Below, one piece after another: positions 45,190-56,547 of a stretch of 64,000 nucleotides of DNA. Each line of letters begins with the position of its first letter. Position 1 is the first letter of the stretch. The notes below the pieces were generated by a model that saw only the letters and a program-made list of their open reading frames with translations, was not told the origin of the DNA and ran no database searches. The DNA comes from Trametes villosa (lineage: Eukaryota; Basidiomycota; Agaricomycetes; Polyporales; Polyporaceae). A program made the position numbers and the translations under genes. The stretch lies in assembly GCA_002964805.2 (NCBI GenBank), contig PUDQ02000033.1, forward strand, positions 372,001-436,000, given 5' to 3'.

Positions 45190-45657
45190 ATGCCCGCAAC
45201 CCTGTGTCGGACGCGTCTTTCCCGACAAGTCTTCTGGAGGATACAACCTCGGAGATGCTACTCGACGCCAACGCCTGCCACCGTGTCCTTGCTTGGGAAG
45301 GAGTACCCGACGGACAAGATGTCGAATGTCACCTCGGCCATCGCAGACAAGGTCGGGCGTAACCTCTACATGAACCCCTCTCACCCATTAGGCATCCTGC
45401 AAACACTCATCTCCTCGCACTACCACGACTTCAACTCCATGACGGGGCTCTCGCCCATCGTCACGCCCGCCAAAAACTTCGACGACCTCGGCTTCCCCGC
45501 GGACCACCCGGGACGCGCCGCGACGGACAGCTACTACATCAACCGCGACCTCATGCTCCGCACGCACACGTCTGCGCACGAGGTCGAGGTCTTCGCGCGC
45601 CGCGAGCGCCAGTGGCTGCTCTCCGCGGACGTCTACCGGCGCGACGAGATCGACGCG

Positions 45658-45690
<33 letters not shown>

Positions 45691-46665
45691 GCGCGCGTGT
45701 TCCCCGCGGACGCGAGTGGCAAGGCGGAGCTCGAGGCGGACAACGCGCGGCTCGCGCAGCACCTCGCGCGCTCGCCGATCGTCATCGAGGACGTGCCGCA
45801 CATCACGCCGTCGAACCCGCGCCAGCCCGCGCACGACCCCGTGCTCGCGGAGCTCGTCGCGCGCAACCTGAAGCTGTCGCTGAACAGCCTGATGCTCACG
45901 CTCTTTGGCGACCGCGCGGGCGCGAACGCGGGCGAGCCGCTGCGCGTGCGCTGGATCGAGGCGTACTTCCCGTTCACGACGCCGAGCTACGAGGTCGAGG
46001 TGTTCTTCCGCGGGAAATGGCTGGAGATCCTGGGCTGTGGCGTGGTGCAACAACTCACTCTGGATCGCGCACGTACGTCCTGAGTCTGCCTTTGGTGTAT
46101 GCCTGCGCTCATGGGTTCTCCCAGAGGTGCCGAGCAGCATCTCCTGGGCTTTCGGTCTTGGGCTGGAGCGCATCGCTATGATCTTGTTCTCGATACCTGA
46201 CATCCGGCTGTTCTGGTCCCAAGACCCACGCTTCTTGTCGCAGTTCACCGCTGGGCAGATCTCCACCTTCAAGCCATACTCAAAGTACCCGGCGTGCTAC
46301 AAGGATGTGAGCTTCTGGCTGCCAGACGCTGGGCTGCACGACAACGACTTCTGTGACCTCGTGCGCGACATTGCGGGCGACTTGGTCCAGGACGTTGCAT
46401 TGGTATGGCATACTCACTTTTGGATGACGCGCCGCTCTGACCTGCCGCCACAGATTGATTCGTTCACGCACCCCAAAACGAATCGCAGTAGCAAGTGCTA
46501 TCGTATAAACTACTGCTCTATGGATAGGTAAGTGGGAGTAAAGGACATGAAGAACGACAGCTGAACGCAACGTCTATTAGGTCATTGTCCAATGAGGAAG
46601 CGAACGCTATGAATGCGCAGGTCATCTCCACCCTCAAGGACAAGTTTGGAGTAGAGATTCGTTGA
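45190..46665 (+). CDS. MSF1: Mitochondrial phenylalanyl-tRNA synthetase
   Basis: This single-chain class II synthetase charges mitochondrial tRNA-Phe. The N-terminus [20 protein letters not shown] then RRCYSTPTP is a basic, acid-free mitochondrial presequence. The catalytic domain shows [39 protein letters not shown] and [40 protein letters not shown] (motif 2 region) follows. Motif 3 is [20 protein letters not shown]. The C-terminal anticodon-binding FDX-ACB domain is [19 protein letters not shown], ending [10 protein letters not shown]. The exon covering most of the catalytic domain is unusually long and very GC-rich (about 45270-46071). At least three introns lie in the 3' half. The start is supported by the presequence. 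Confidence 0.94.
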
Positions 46666-46773
46666 ATTAATGGTCGTGATACTATGTTAATGGTCTACCA
46701 CCGCTCCTCCACCTATACACCGCGTACCTGGCATAGCGCGACGCGCCGCGCTAACCGACTCCTGGAGCTTCCG

Positions 46774-47636
46774 TCATGACTGGGTATCCTGCACGACACC
46801 GACCTGCGCAGCTCGCAAGACGCGGTCCTTGATCTTGAAACCGGTCTTCTGGCAGTCGAAGACAGTCCCAGGCTCCTTGCCGGGGATGGGCACCTGGTAG
46901 AGCGCCTCGTGCAAGTTCGGGTCAAACTTCTCCCCTACGGGGTCGTACGGCTTGACGTGGTGCTTGAAGAGGGTGTTCAGGAGTAACCGCTGCGTCGACT
47001 CCACGCCCTCGTAGAGATCCTTGAGATGCGCCTCCACGGACTTCTCGGCGGGGGCACTCGAGGATGATGGTGATGAAGCGGCGGCGTCAGAGGGCTGCTG
47101 GGGTGCAACAATCTCTTTTGGTACCGACTTCAGCGCCAGGGAGAGGACGTCGACGGTTTCGAGGAGGTCCTTGGCGAACTTGGTGATGGCGAAGTCGCGT
47201 GCCTGCTCCTTCTCCCTCGCAGAATTGCGCTGGAGGTTGAGGTAGTCGGCCTGCAGGTACCGTAACCGGCTCTACAAGATTATATCAGCGACTGGGCTTG
47301 GTAGGATCCGAAACGAGCCTAACGCGGGCGCAGTGCGGGCGGCAAGTGTACACTCACCATGCAGTCAGCGACCTTGGACTCTTCCGCCTTGAGTTTGTGG
47401 AGAAGGGAGGTCTCTGGTGATACCTCGACCTCGTCCTTGCCGTCGTCCGCCTCTTCCTCGGCCTCCGGCTTCTTCGACTGCTCCGCGGATTGCGACTTGT
47501 CATCTGAGTAGTGCCGTGACCTCATACCCAGCGCAGCTCGCCTCGCGACCGCAGATGCGGAGGGGCGCGCGAGCGTGCGTGAAGACAGGGTGGCGGTAGC
47601 CGAGCGGAAGATCTGGGCGGCCTGGGCGTTGAACAT
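46774..47636 (-). CDS. MGE1: Mitochondrial GrpE nucleotide-exchange factor
   Basis: This co-chaperone releases ADP from mitochondrial Hsp70 during protein import and folding in the matrix. It starts MFNAQAAQIFRSATATLSSR followed by TLARPSASAVARRAALG and RSRHYSDDK, a mitochondrial targeting sequence. An acidic spacer precedes the long GrpE coiled coil (LRYLQADYLNLQRNSAREKE). ARDFAITKFAKDLLETVDVL and TQRLLLNTLFKHHVKPYDPV follow. The beta domain ends GTVFDCQKTGFKIKDRVLRA and AQVGVVQDTQS. One intron lies near 47273-47356. A Ser/Ala-rich insert interrupts the GrpE domain near 47045-47110. The match is otherwise full length. Confidence 0.95.
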
Positions 47637-48000
47637 GGCGGCGAGGGGGGTGGAGGGACGGCGGAGGTGGTCGGGCGAGGGATGGCGGTGGTGAGCAAGA
47701 CGCTAGCAAGACGCTGGCAGCGCGGAGAGCCCAGTCGGGAAATTTTGGGCGAGGGTCACGTGCGGCGGCCGGGGAGAGCGTCGGGGGATATTCGAGGCTC
47801 TCACTTCGCCTGCAGGCCTCAAAAAGACAGTGACTCGGCCGCTGCACTGCGCCCGCCCCTCCTCCTCCCGTACGCCCGGCGCGCACGCGAAAAATCCTCG
47901 AAAAACACGCGCACAGTCGCAGGCGTCGTGAGAGCACAGCGCGGCCAGCCAATCGCGCGCTACGCGTCTTTCCCCTGCCTGCCTCTAAAGGGAATTCAAG
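47637..48000. promoter_or_regulatory. Divergent promoter region, MGE1 / C1-THF synthase
   Basis: These 364 bases separate two genes with mitochondrial links. No coding sequence is seen. A GC-rich centre and a pyrimidine-rich stretch before the C1-THF synthase start are the only notable features. Confidence 0.45.
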
Positions 48001-51000
48001 ATGCGGCGATTCCTCCAGGCTGCATATCGCCCTCGCCCCGCCCTCTCTTCCCCCCACCACCACCGCACCATGGCCACTACCGCACAGGGCGCGAAGATCA
48101 TCGATGGCACCGCGGTCGCCAAGTTTGTCGTTGCGCCCTGCTGAACCGTATAGGATGCTCACCTGTGCGCACTCGATTCATGTAGATCTATCCGCGAAGA
48201 GGTCGCGAGCAAAATCAAGTCTTTGCAGTCGCAGTACCCTCGCTTCCGCCCCAGCCTCGCCATCATCCAGGCTGGCGCGCGCCCTGACTCGTCGGTCTAT
48301 GTGCGCATGAAGGCCAAGGCTGCCGAGGAGGCCGGAATCGAGTTCAAGCACATCAAGGTCCCCGAGGAGGCCGAGGTGGCTGAGGTCGTGGACATCGTCA
48401 AGAAGCTCAACGAGGACGAGTCCGTCAGCGGTATCCTCGTTCAGCTCCCCCTCGGCTCTCATGTTGGCGCCGACGGCGAACGCACTGTGACCGAGGCGGT
48501 CAGTCCTGAGAAGGACGTCGACGGGTAAGCGCACCTCTGGGCTCGAAAGCACCCCCAGATATGCGAGCCGCAGCGCGCAGGGGTTGGTGGCGCCACCCCC
48601 GCTCGCTGATAGCTCGGGCCTTTGGGTCAGAGCTCGCGCACCCTACCAGTCATTGGCCCGCGCTCTCACGGCGCGATGCTCAGTTCGGCGGGCGTGAACT
48701 CTATGTCACACGAGTTGGGTCGAGCCTGTCCTATCCGCTCACGCGCGTGGTAAATGAGAGCATGCGCGAGACGTCAGCTTTTGTTATCTCATTATCCTTA
48801 TATACTGACCTGCCTGCTCGTTCATAGATTCCACGCATACAACATCGGCCACCTTTCGTCTCGCGCTTCGGACCCTCTGTTCACGCCATGCACTCCGTCT
48901 GGTGTCATTCGTCTCTTAGATACTACCGGTGTTCAGATTGCTGGCTCGCGCGCTGTTGTTCTCGGCCGCAGTGACATCGTGGGCAGCCCCGTCGCAGCCA
49001 TGCTTCGCCACCGGGACGCGACCGTCACTCAATGCCACAGTCGCACCAAGAACTTGGAGGAAATCGTACGGCGTTCCCACTGTGGGTATCGTGCGATGCT
49101 GACAGGCATCCGCATATCCTGTTAGGTCAAGCAAGCGGATATTGTCGTCTCTGCTATCGGAAAGCCGCAGTTCGTCAAGGGCGACTGGCTGAAGCCTGGA
49201 GCTGTGGTCATTGATGTTGGCACCAACTATATCCCAGGCAAGTCAGACACAGTTCAATTTGGACAAGAAGCTGACCCTTGGGTCGCAGATGCCACCAAGA
49301 AGACTGGTCAGCGCCTCGTTGGCGATGTTGACTACGACTCCGCTGCCGCCGTTGCGTCGCATATCACCCCCGTCCCTGGAGGTGTTGGCCCGATGACCGT
49401 CGCATTGCTCATGGTGAACACGCTCAAGGCTGCCGAACGTCTCTGGGAGGAGACGCGCGCGCGTCGCGTCAAGCCCCTCAAGCTGGACATCCTGGCCAAG
49501 GTTCCCAGCGACATCGAGATCGCCATGGCGCAGACGCCCAAGCCCATCGCGGAGCTTACGCACGAACTCGGTCTGCACCCGGATGAGGTCGAGCTGTACG
49601 GCAAGTACAAGGCTAAGGTTGAACTGAGCGTTCTGGACCGCCTTTCCCACCGCAAGGACGGCAAGTACATTGTCATTGCTGGGTGCGTATCTCCAGTGTT
49701 GGCGTTTCGTCTTGTGTGATGTTGAGCTTGCATCAGTATCACCCCCACCCCTCTTGGTGAGGGTAAGTCCACCACCACGATCGGTCTCGCACAGGCTCTT
49801 GGTGCGCATCTTGGCCGCCCGGCCTTCGCTTGCGTCCGTCAGCCCAGTCAGGGTCCCACTTTCGGTATCAAGGGCGGTGCGGCCGGTGGAGGCTACAGCC
49901 AGGTCATCCCGATGGACGAGGTGCGCCTACTTATCCTATCTGACTAGTCAATTGCAAGCTGAATTCATGGGACGACAGTTTAACCTCCATTTGACTGGTG
50001 ATATCCACGCAGTCACTGCTGCGAACAACCTGTTGGGTGAGTATCGGCGACAAGATGGCATGTAACACCTACTAACGTCCGCATGTAGCTGCCGCTCTTG
50101 ACGCCCGTATGTTCCACGAGGGTACTCAGTCCGACAAGGTACGTAGCGTCTGTTGAAGCCGACCAGCGTCATACTCACCATTCTCCAGGCACTCTACAGC
50201 CGTCTCGTCCCGGCCAAGAAGGGCAAGCGCGAGTTCGCTCCCCTCATGTTCAAGCGTCTCAAGAAGCTCGGCATCGACAAGACCGACCCGAACGAGCTCA
50301 CGCCTGAGGAGATCAACCGCTTTGCCCGTCTTGATGTTGACCCGGAGACCATCACCTGGAACCGCGTCCTCGACACCAACGACCGCTTCCTCCGCAAGAT
50401 CACCATCGGCCAGAACTCGACCGAGCAGGGCCACGAGCGCGTCACCGGGTTCGATATCGCAGTTGCCAGCGAGTGCATGGCCGTCCTCGCGCTCACCACT
50501 GGCCTCGCGGACATGCGCGAGCGCCTGGGTGCCATGGTCGTCGCGACCAGCAAGCGCGGCGACCCCATCACCGCTGATGACCTCGGTGTCGGAGGCGCGC
50601 TCGCTGTCCTCATGAAGGACGCCATCAAGCCCAACCTCATGCAGACCCTCGAGGGCACGCCCGTCTTCGTCCACGCCGGCCCCTTCGCCAACATCGCCCA
50701 CGGAAACTCGTCCATCCTCGCCGACCGCGTCGCGCTCAAGCTCGCCGGCACGGAGGAGGGCGACGCGTCCGACCGCGTCGGCTACGTCCTCACCGAGGGC
50801 GGCTTCGGCGCGGACATGGGTATGGAGAAGTTCTGCAACATCAAGTGCCGCGTGAGCGGCCTGACGCCTGACGCGACTGTCATCGTCGCGACGACCCGTG
50901 CGCTGAAGATGCACGGCGGCGGACCCGACGTGAGCCCCGGGAAGCCTCTGGCCGATACGTACACCAAGGAGGACCTCGTCACTCTCCGCGAGGGCTGCAA

Positions 51001-51761
51001 GAACTTGGCGAAGCACATCGAGAACTCGCGCAAGTTCGGCGTGAAGGTCATCGTCGCCATCAACCAGTTCGCGTAAGTACACCCCAATGCCTGCTGGGTA
51101 GGCGCCTCTGACATGTTGTGCTCGTAGTTCTGACACTGAGGCTGAGCTCGCGCTCGTCCGCGACGAAGCTCTGGCTGCCGGCGCCGATGCCGCTGTGGTC
51201 AGCAACCACTGGGCAGAGGGCGGCGCCGGTGCCCGCGCGCTCGCGGAGTCGGTCATCGCCGTCTGCGAGGGCGAGTCGAACTTCCGCTTCCTCTACGACC
51301 TCAACCTCCCCATCGAGAAGAAGATCGAGATCATCTCCAAGGAGATTTACGGTGCGGACGGGATCACGCTGAGCGAGCAGGCGCAGAAGCAGGTCGAGAC
51401 GTACACCCGCCAGGGCTACGGGAACCTCCCCAGTGAGTATTTGCCGTGAATCATGAGTATGCACATGGTACTGATGGGCATGTAGTCTGCATGGCGAAGA
51501 CCCAGTACTCGTTCTCGCACGACCCGAAGCTCAAGGGTGTCCCCACTGGTGGGTCACTTGCGGATTTTCGAGTGGAATTTCTGCTAAACCTCCTCATCAG
51601 GCTTCACTATCCCCATCCGCTCGGTCCGCCTCTCCGCGGGTGCGGGCTTCCTGTACCCCATCCTCGGCGACATGCAGACTATGCCCGGCCTCGGCACGCG
51701 CCCCGGCTTCTGGGAGGTCGGCCTTGACCCCGAGTCCGGCCGGGTCGTCGGTCTCTTCTAG
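48001..51761 (+). CDS. ADE3: C1-tetrahydrofolate synthase, trifunctional
   Basis: This trifunctional enzyme interconverts one-carbon tetrahydrofolates: methylene-THF dehydrogenase, methenyl-THF cyclohydrolase and 10-formyl-THF synthetase. It supplies purine, thymidylate and methionine synthesis. The N-terminal domain has [17 protein letters not shown] with the catalytic Y-x3-[44 protein letters not shown] and [16 protein letters not shown]. The synthetase domain has the P-loop [58 protein letters not shown] and [20 protein letters not shown]. Two in-frame starts exist: 48001 adds [17 protein letters not shown], which looks like a mitochondrial leader, while 48070 (ACCATGG context) gives the cytosolic form [13 protein letters not shown]. 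One intron (48525-48827) is 303 bases, far above the local norm. Confidence 0.95.
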
Positions 51762-52095
51762 AGACCACGCCTCCTGCGCGGACACCCGTCCCTGCGCTAT
51801 CTTCACCAGATAGCTCACTCTAGCCAGCCAGCCTCGCGCTGCATACCGTTCAACACGGAAACAGCGGGGCCTCATCGTCCCGCGACGTGTGTTGTGAAAG
51901 TGCGGTAGATATACATACTTAGGATACCCTCCGGGCGCTGGAGCGGCGCCGAGCAGCGGCGCGTTGCCAGTCCTGGGTCGGGGGCGACCATTTCTTGGGT
52001 ACGAGCCTGTGTTCCTCATGTATGCTCCTGAGAAGGCGATCTCAACGATCGGAATACATTTGCGGGTGCTCTCAATAATCCGACGTGTGCTATAG
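51762..52095. other. Intergenic, convergent 3' ends
   Basis: These 334 bases lie between two convergent stop codons and probably hold both 3' untranslated regions. Nothing else is seen. Confidence 0.4.
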
Positions 52096-54589
52096 CTAGT
52101 TCCCGATCTTGCGCAGCCCGGGAAGCCTCGGCTTCGCGACGACCAGAGGGACTTGAGGGCCGAACTTGGGGAACGTGATGGGGCTGCGCGGCGCGAGCGT
52201 GCCGCCTTGGTGGTCGGCGGTGATGTTGTTGTCCACCGCGGTGACCTCTCGGTCGTAGGTGTTCCCCGCGGTGTCGCTGTACGAGAACGTGTTGGAGTTG
52301 GTGCCGTTGCCCGTGTTCCCAGTCGGCGCTTCGCGGAAGAACCCAGCTAGGATGGGTGTCTCAGTAATGTTCGGTATGGCTGGAACGAGAGGGGCTTACT
52401 AGCAAGCTGCCGCTCGCGGATGGTGGACCCGAGAATGAACGGCGCCGGGTGCGAGACTCGGTTGTACGAGTGGTCGAAGTTCGCCACGACTGTGCAGGGC
52501 GCGTGAGCAACGAAAGCTTGTGGAGGCAGCCGCGAACAAGTCGGTACATACAGGTGGTGCCGTCCGGCGTCAGGTTGGTGATGTTGATGTTCAGCGGGAA
52601 GGAGAACGTGTCGACGAGCGCGGAGACTCCGTTGTGAGTCGACTGGAACTGCCCAGTCGCGGTCTGGAATACATTCTGCGGGCGGTGTCACTACTTAACC
52701 TCGTATTAAACCGTCTGAGTGGCCACGTACCTGGATCGACACATCGTCCAAGAAGTTCTGGGTGTTCGAGAACGCGAGGTTCTGCGACCAGACGACGTGC
52801 GTCGTCTTCCCGCTGCCGCTGGTAATCTCCGCCTCGATATGGATCGCGCGCCTCGCGGACACCGTCACGTTCACGTCGCCGTTGTCGCCCACGCTGCCGG
52901 TGGTCTTTGTCACTGCAAACGGCGCGGCCTCGTACTTCGTGATCTTGCCCGTCGTCGGCTTGGACGAGGGGTCGGTGACGACCTGCAGGTTCGCGGAGAC
53001 GAACCAGTTCTGGTTGATCGTGTGGTCGTCCTCGGCGGAGACAACGTCGAGGGTGATGTTGTGCGGGTTCCCGTCGGTGAGGATGGGCACGAAGGGCGTC
53101 AGGTCAAGGAAGTAGGTTGGGAGGTCGAGGGCTCCGTAAGACGTGATCGGCCTATAGAGTGCAATATTAATGATAGCTAACCGACATTGATGAGGACTTC
53201 ACCCACCTCCAAGCAGTAGGTATGATGCCACCGGTGAAAATCGTGGCATATCTGCAGCGCGGTGAGGGGGAGGCACAACACAAAGGAATTACCGTCGACC
53301 TACGGGAATGCAACCCCGGCTACCTGGCCGTCAACCAACAGCCGCACTTCACGGAACGGTCCATCCCCGATGGCAAAGCCGCTAGGGAGCGCGGGCACAA
53401 ATTGGTTCGCCGTGTTGAAGTACTACACATGGTAAATTGGGTAAGGTAAGGTTAAGGATAGATACGCTCTTAACAAGGCCACTTACCCAGAACTCTTCAT
53501 TGCCGTTCCCGGAAGCGTACAACTCCGCGAAAACTTGCACCGCATTACGCGGGACGGTGACGTTCAGCTACGGAGCTTGAGCTTGAGCATCTTCGACTTC
53601 GACTTCGACTGCATATTGACGTACCGAGAAGGCAGGGGGGACAGACGCGTCGTTACCGGTGTTGTTCGCCAAGGTACTGACGGGTATGATTTCGTTCGCC
53701 TTGGGCGCCGGCGGATGGCGCGGCGAGGAGGCAAAGAACGTCGCGTGCAGCGTCGCTGCGCTCGGGGTCAGACATAAATATACCGGGAGACTGAGAGGCC
53801 CGGGGAGACGCACTGGCATATTGCCCATCCAAGCCGGTTTGAATCAGGTTGTCGAGTTGCAGAATGAAGGTGCCAGGTTTGGCGAAGAGCGGCGTGTAGC
53901 GGGTGACATCCTTCAAGTACGTCCAGATGATACCATCTCCGCGAGTTGGCTCCGGCGTGGAGGTGCGCCAGACTGTGAACCATGGTGCGATCAGTATATG
54001 CGCGACCACCGTGTAGGTTCTGACATACTTTCGACGTTCTGGAAGGTGAAAATCCCTACAACCACCTATCAGTGCCAACTTCTAGGCGAGGTGCATAGCA
54101 CGTTGAAAGCTCACCCAAGCGGTCGAACTGCGTGCCGTTCGAAGTTACGGTGAAGTTCAAGCTGATGCCCGCCCAAGAACCAGGAGCTCCACAGTCCGTA
54201 GGCGGCCTGAGCGTGAAACGCTTCTCAGCACAGCGCTAGCGGGTTTCACAAGGTCAAACTCACGTAAACTCCACAACCTCGGCTCTACGTTCAAACATGA
54301 TGGTCAATCTCTGCTGTGCAGTCGTCATACCCGAATCCACAGCCACTTACTGGCCGAACGAGAACCCGAAGGTGCGCCTGTAGATCGCACACGGGTGAGT
54401 ACACTGATAAACACTGTTGAACAACCTGACGTACTGCAAGATTTGGACCGTGCATTGCTTCGCATCTTGCGGCACCGGCGGCGGTTGTGCGACCTGGAAG
54501 TCAACAAGCACCGCAGCGCGAACTGCGAGCGACGCTAGCAACAGCCCCGCGGCTGCGCTGCTGTAGAGTTTGCGAAGCTGAGGAAACAT
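52096..54589 (-). CDS. Peptide-N4-(N-acetyl-beta-glucosaminyl)asparagine amidase A-like
   Basis: This is a PNGase A-family protein (plant/fungal type), expected to release N-glycans from glycoproteins in the secretory path or outside the cell. It starts MFPQLRKLYSSAAAGLLLAS followed by LAVRAAVLVDFQVAQPP, a signal peptide or anchor. RRTFGFSFGQ, GISLNFTVTSNGTQFDRLG and IWTYLKDVTRYTPLF follow. Then come RNAVQVFAELYASGNGNEEF, GDGPFREVRLLVDGQVAGVA and NITLDVVSAEDDHTINQNWF. The C-terminal part reads CTVVANFDHSYNRVSHPAPF and TYDREVTAVDNN and ends PRLPGLRKIGN. Many N-x-S/T sites are present. Ten or more introns; the middle exons around 53400-54000 are the least certain. Confidence 0.87.
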
Positions 54590-55186
54590 ATCCAAGGATC
54601 ACAAGCCCTGACAGTGACACTCTGGCTGCGAGCAGACGAGTGCGCGAGAGGGGAGGGTGTCCGCGGCGGTGGGTAGCACGCCTTTATACGCACGCTCATG
54701 AGAAAGCGGTGATGCTTCTCCACGGGAATAGGCGGACGCGACCATGTGCACGCTTGAACAACAACCGACGCAGGGAGTCGTCGTTGCCGTGATTGGACGC
54801 ACATTCAGTGATCCAGCGAGCGGTGATACCGAGCCTGGTTAGATAACGCCATTGATGGGGGTTCGGGGCAAAGTTATCGACACATGCGCATCTTCTTGCA
54901 AGTTCCTTGCAAGTGGCCCCGAGTCGAGGTCCACGGAACACTAGGTCGGTGCGGGAGGCGTACCTGGAAGGGCAGATCAGGAAGCCGCCTGCGCGGTGTG
55001 CCATGTACAGCGCCGATTAGCAGGTGAATAAATACCGGAATGAAGGAGGTAATACATGTAGCGTAACGATGTTCTTCTGCGCACCGCGATGTCGTCAATG
55101 GCAGCCAGATGGTATGTCCTTCTACGACGAGCTCCCCGCGGGCCAGCCCCGTCCCTCTGCGCCCCCCCAGCGTTCGCATGCCCGTC
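54590..55186. other. Intergenic, upstream of PNGase A-like gene
   Basis: These 597 bases hold the promoter of the PNGase A-like gene and the 3' end of the Pmp3-domain gene, which is on the same strand. No further gene is supported. Confidence 0.4.
54683..54688 (-). promoter_or_regulatory. TATA box of the PNGase A-like gene
   Basis: Read on the minus strand this is TATAAAGG, about 95 bases upstream of the start at 54589. Both sequence and distance fit a TATA element. Confidence 0.5.
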
Positions 55187-56219
55187 TCACAGTTCGTGGT
55201 TGAAGATGACGTCGTCCGTCGTGCGGGCGCTGTCCTGGGCGCCGCCCGCGCCGGCACTAGCCGCCGGGCGGCGGTCCCCGTACAGCCCGCCCTCCGCATC
55301 CTCGGGGAACTCGTTCGTGTCGTCGCTCCGCCTCGAGTACGTGTCGTCCTCGGGCGCCGCCTTCGAGCGCCGCTTCGACTTGCGGCGGCGCGTCGAGCTG
55401 TCGCCCTCCTGGACCGAGTACGCGTCCTCCGTGCGCGCCCAGCGGTCCTTCTTCTCCTTCTTCTTCTTCGACGACTTCTTGCGGGACGGCAGCGGCGCGG
55501 CATCCTCGAAGTTCGCGGGGTAGTGCCAGCGGCCGCCGGAGCCGCCGGTGAGCACGCTGCTCGAGTCGCCGTTCTGGCTGTAGTACCGCTCTTCGCGCGG
55601 GTTCCAGAGCCCGCCGTCGCCGTTCGTGCGCGCGCGCGCGCCCTGCTCCTCGGAGAGGTCCACGCTCGAGCCGCCCTCCTGACCCTCCTCGTACGGCCGG
55701 CCCTCGAGATCGGAGCGGGGGAGGCGCTCGTCGTAGCGGTTCGCCCATTGAGAGCGCCGCTCTTTGCGTTTGATTTCGGAGGTGTCGACAAGACCGTACT
55801 TCTGGATCCACTTCGGAGTCCGGCGGTGGTTCTTGTTGTTGCGGATGTTCTGAACACAAATGATGAATACACACCTCACAGATGCCAGCAATGAGTGTAT
55901 GCACCTGTATGTAGAAGTTGTGTACGTGACCTGCGGGGTAGAGGTGTGAGCACGAGTGCGGGACGTTCAGGAGGCTCAGAACGCACCCGGGATGTACCCG
56001 CAGATCGTCAGAATCAGGTTCAGCCAGAAGTCGGACCCAACCCCGAAGCGTGCCGCAACAGCTACACAATCACTGTTAAACATATAGACAGAGAGCTTGG
56101 GCGAATCGCGCGGTACCTAGAGGAGGGAACAGCGTCCCAAATATGAAAAGGATGACAGCATATCCATGGTGCTTCCGAGGGGTAAGGTCGACGTTGTACG
56201 TGCGCACGCGGTCACTCAT
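55187..56219 (-). CDS. Pmp3-domain membrane protein with long charged tail
   Basis: The N-terminal part is a Pmp3/UPF0057 proteolipid, a small two-helix plasma membrane protein linked in yeast to membrane potential and salt tolerance. It starts MSDRVRTYNVDLTPRKHHGY. The first helix AVILFIFGTLFPPLAVAARF is followed by GVGSDFWLNLILTICGYIPG and HVHNFYIQN, the family signature. Yeast Pmp3 stops near there, but this protein continues with about 200 polar residues. The tail has RTPKWIQKYGLVDTSEIKRK, a Gly/Ser-rich centre and a basic KKSSKKKKEKKDRW. It then becomes Ser/Asp-rich and ends TTDDVIFNHEL. Such extended forms occur in basidiomycetes, and the tail's role is unknown. Two introns split the Pmp3 domain. 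Confidence 0.88.
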
Positions 56220-56483
56220 GGTGGTACGCGACCGAGGAGGTCGTAGTTACGCCTTGAGTATTGGCGAGCGTCGTGGACGGTGGGCAAGGCGAGGACGAGG
56301 AGCAGATGGTGGAGGCTGGAGTGGGAGATGTGCGGGCGAGCAGACGCTCTTGTGGCATACTCGACTGCGGGCGTCTAGCTTCGCTTGCCCCATGGCCATG
56401 GGCTTCGCCCCCGGTGCTCTGAGCAGGCCGCACGGTGTGAAAGTAACACCCTAGTTAACACGGAGCGCCGGTGTGATTTTACG

Positions 56484-56534
56484 CCGCGCGAGGTTGTTTT
56501 TCAATGAAACCGAATGAAAGCACACCTCGCGCGG
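56484..56534. repeat. Perfect 11-bp inverted repeat
   Basis: CCGCGCGAGGT at 56484-56494 is matched by its exact reverse complement ACCTCGCGCGG at 56524-56534. They would form a stem with a 29-base loop. Confidence 0.7.
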
Positions 56535-56547
56535 ATGAATCGAGGGG

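Noticed and set aside
45388..46272. Long minus-strand open frame opposite mitochondrial PheRS
   Set aside because: It is a by-product of the GC-rich codon pattern on the plus strand; its translation is an Arg/Val/Leu repeat-like sequence without domain features.
50126..51256. 376-codon minus-strand open frame opposite C1-THF synthase
   Set aside because: It mirrors the conserved formyl-THF synthetase exon codon for codon and has no independent start context or family match.
54874..55872. Long minus-strand frame rich in Arg/Thr overlapping the Pmp3-domain gene
   Set aside because: It is a shifted reading of the Ser/Arg-rich tail of the Pmp3-domain protein and has biased, non-protein-like composition.
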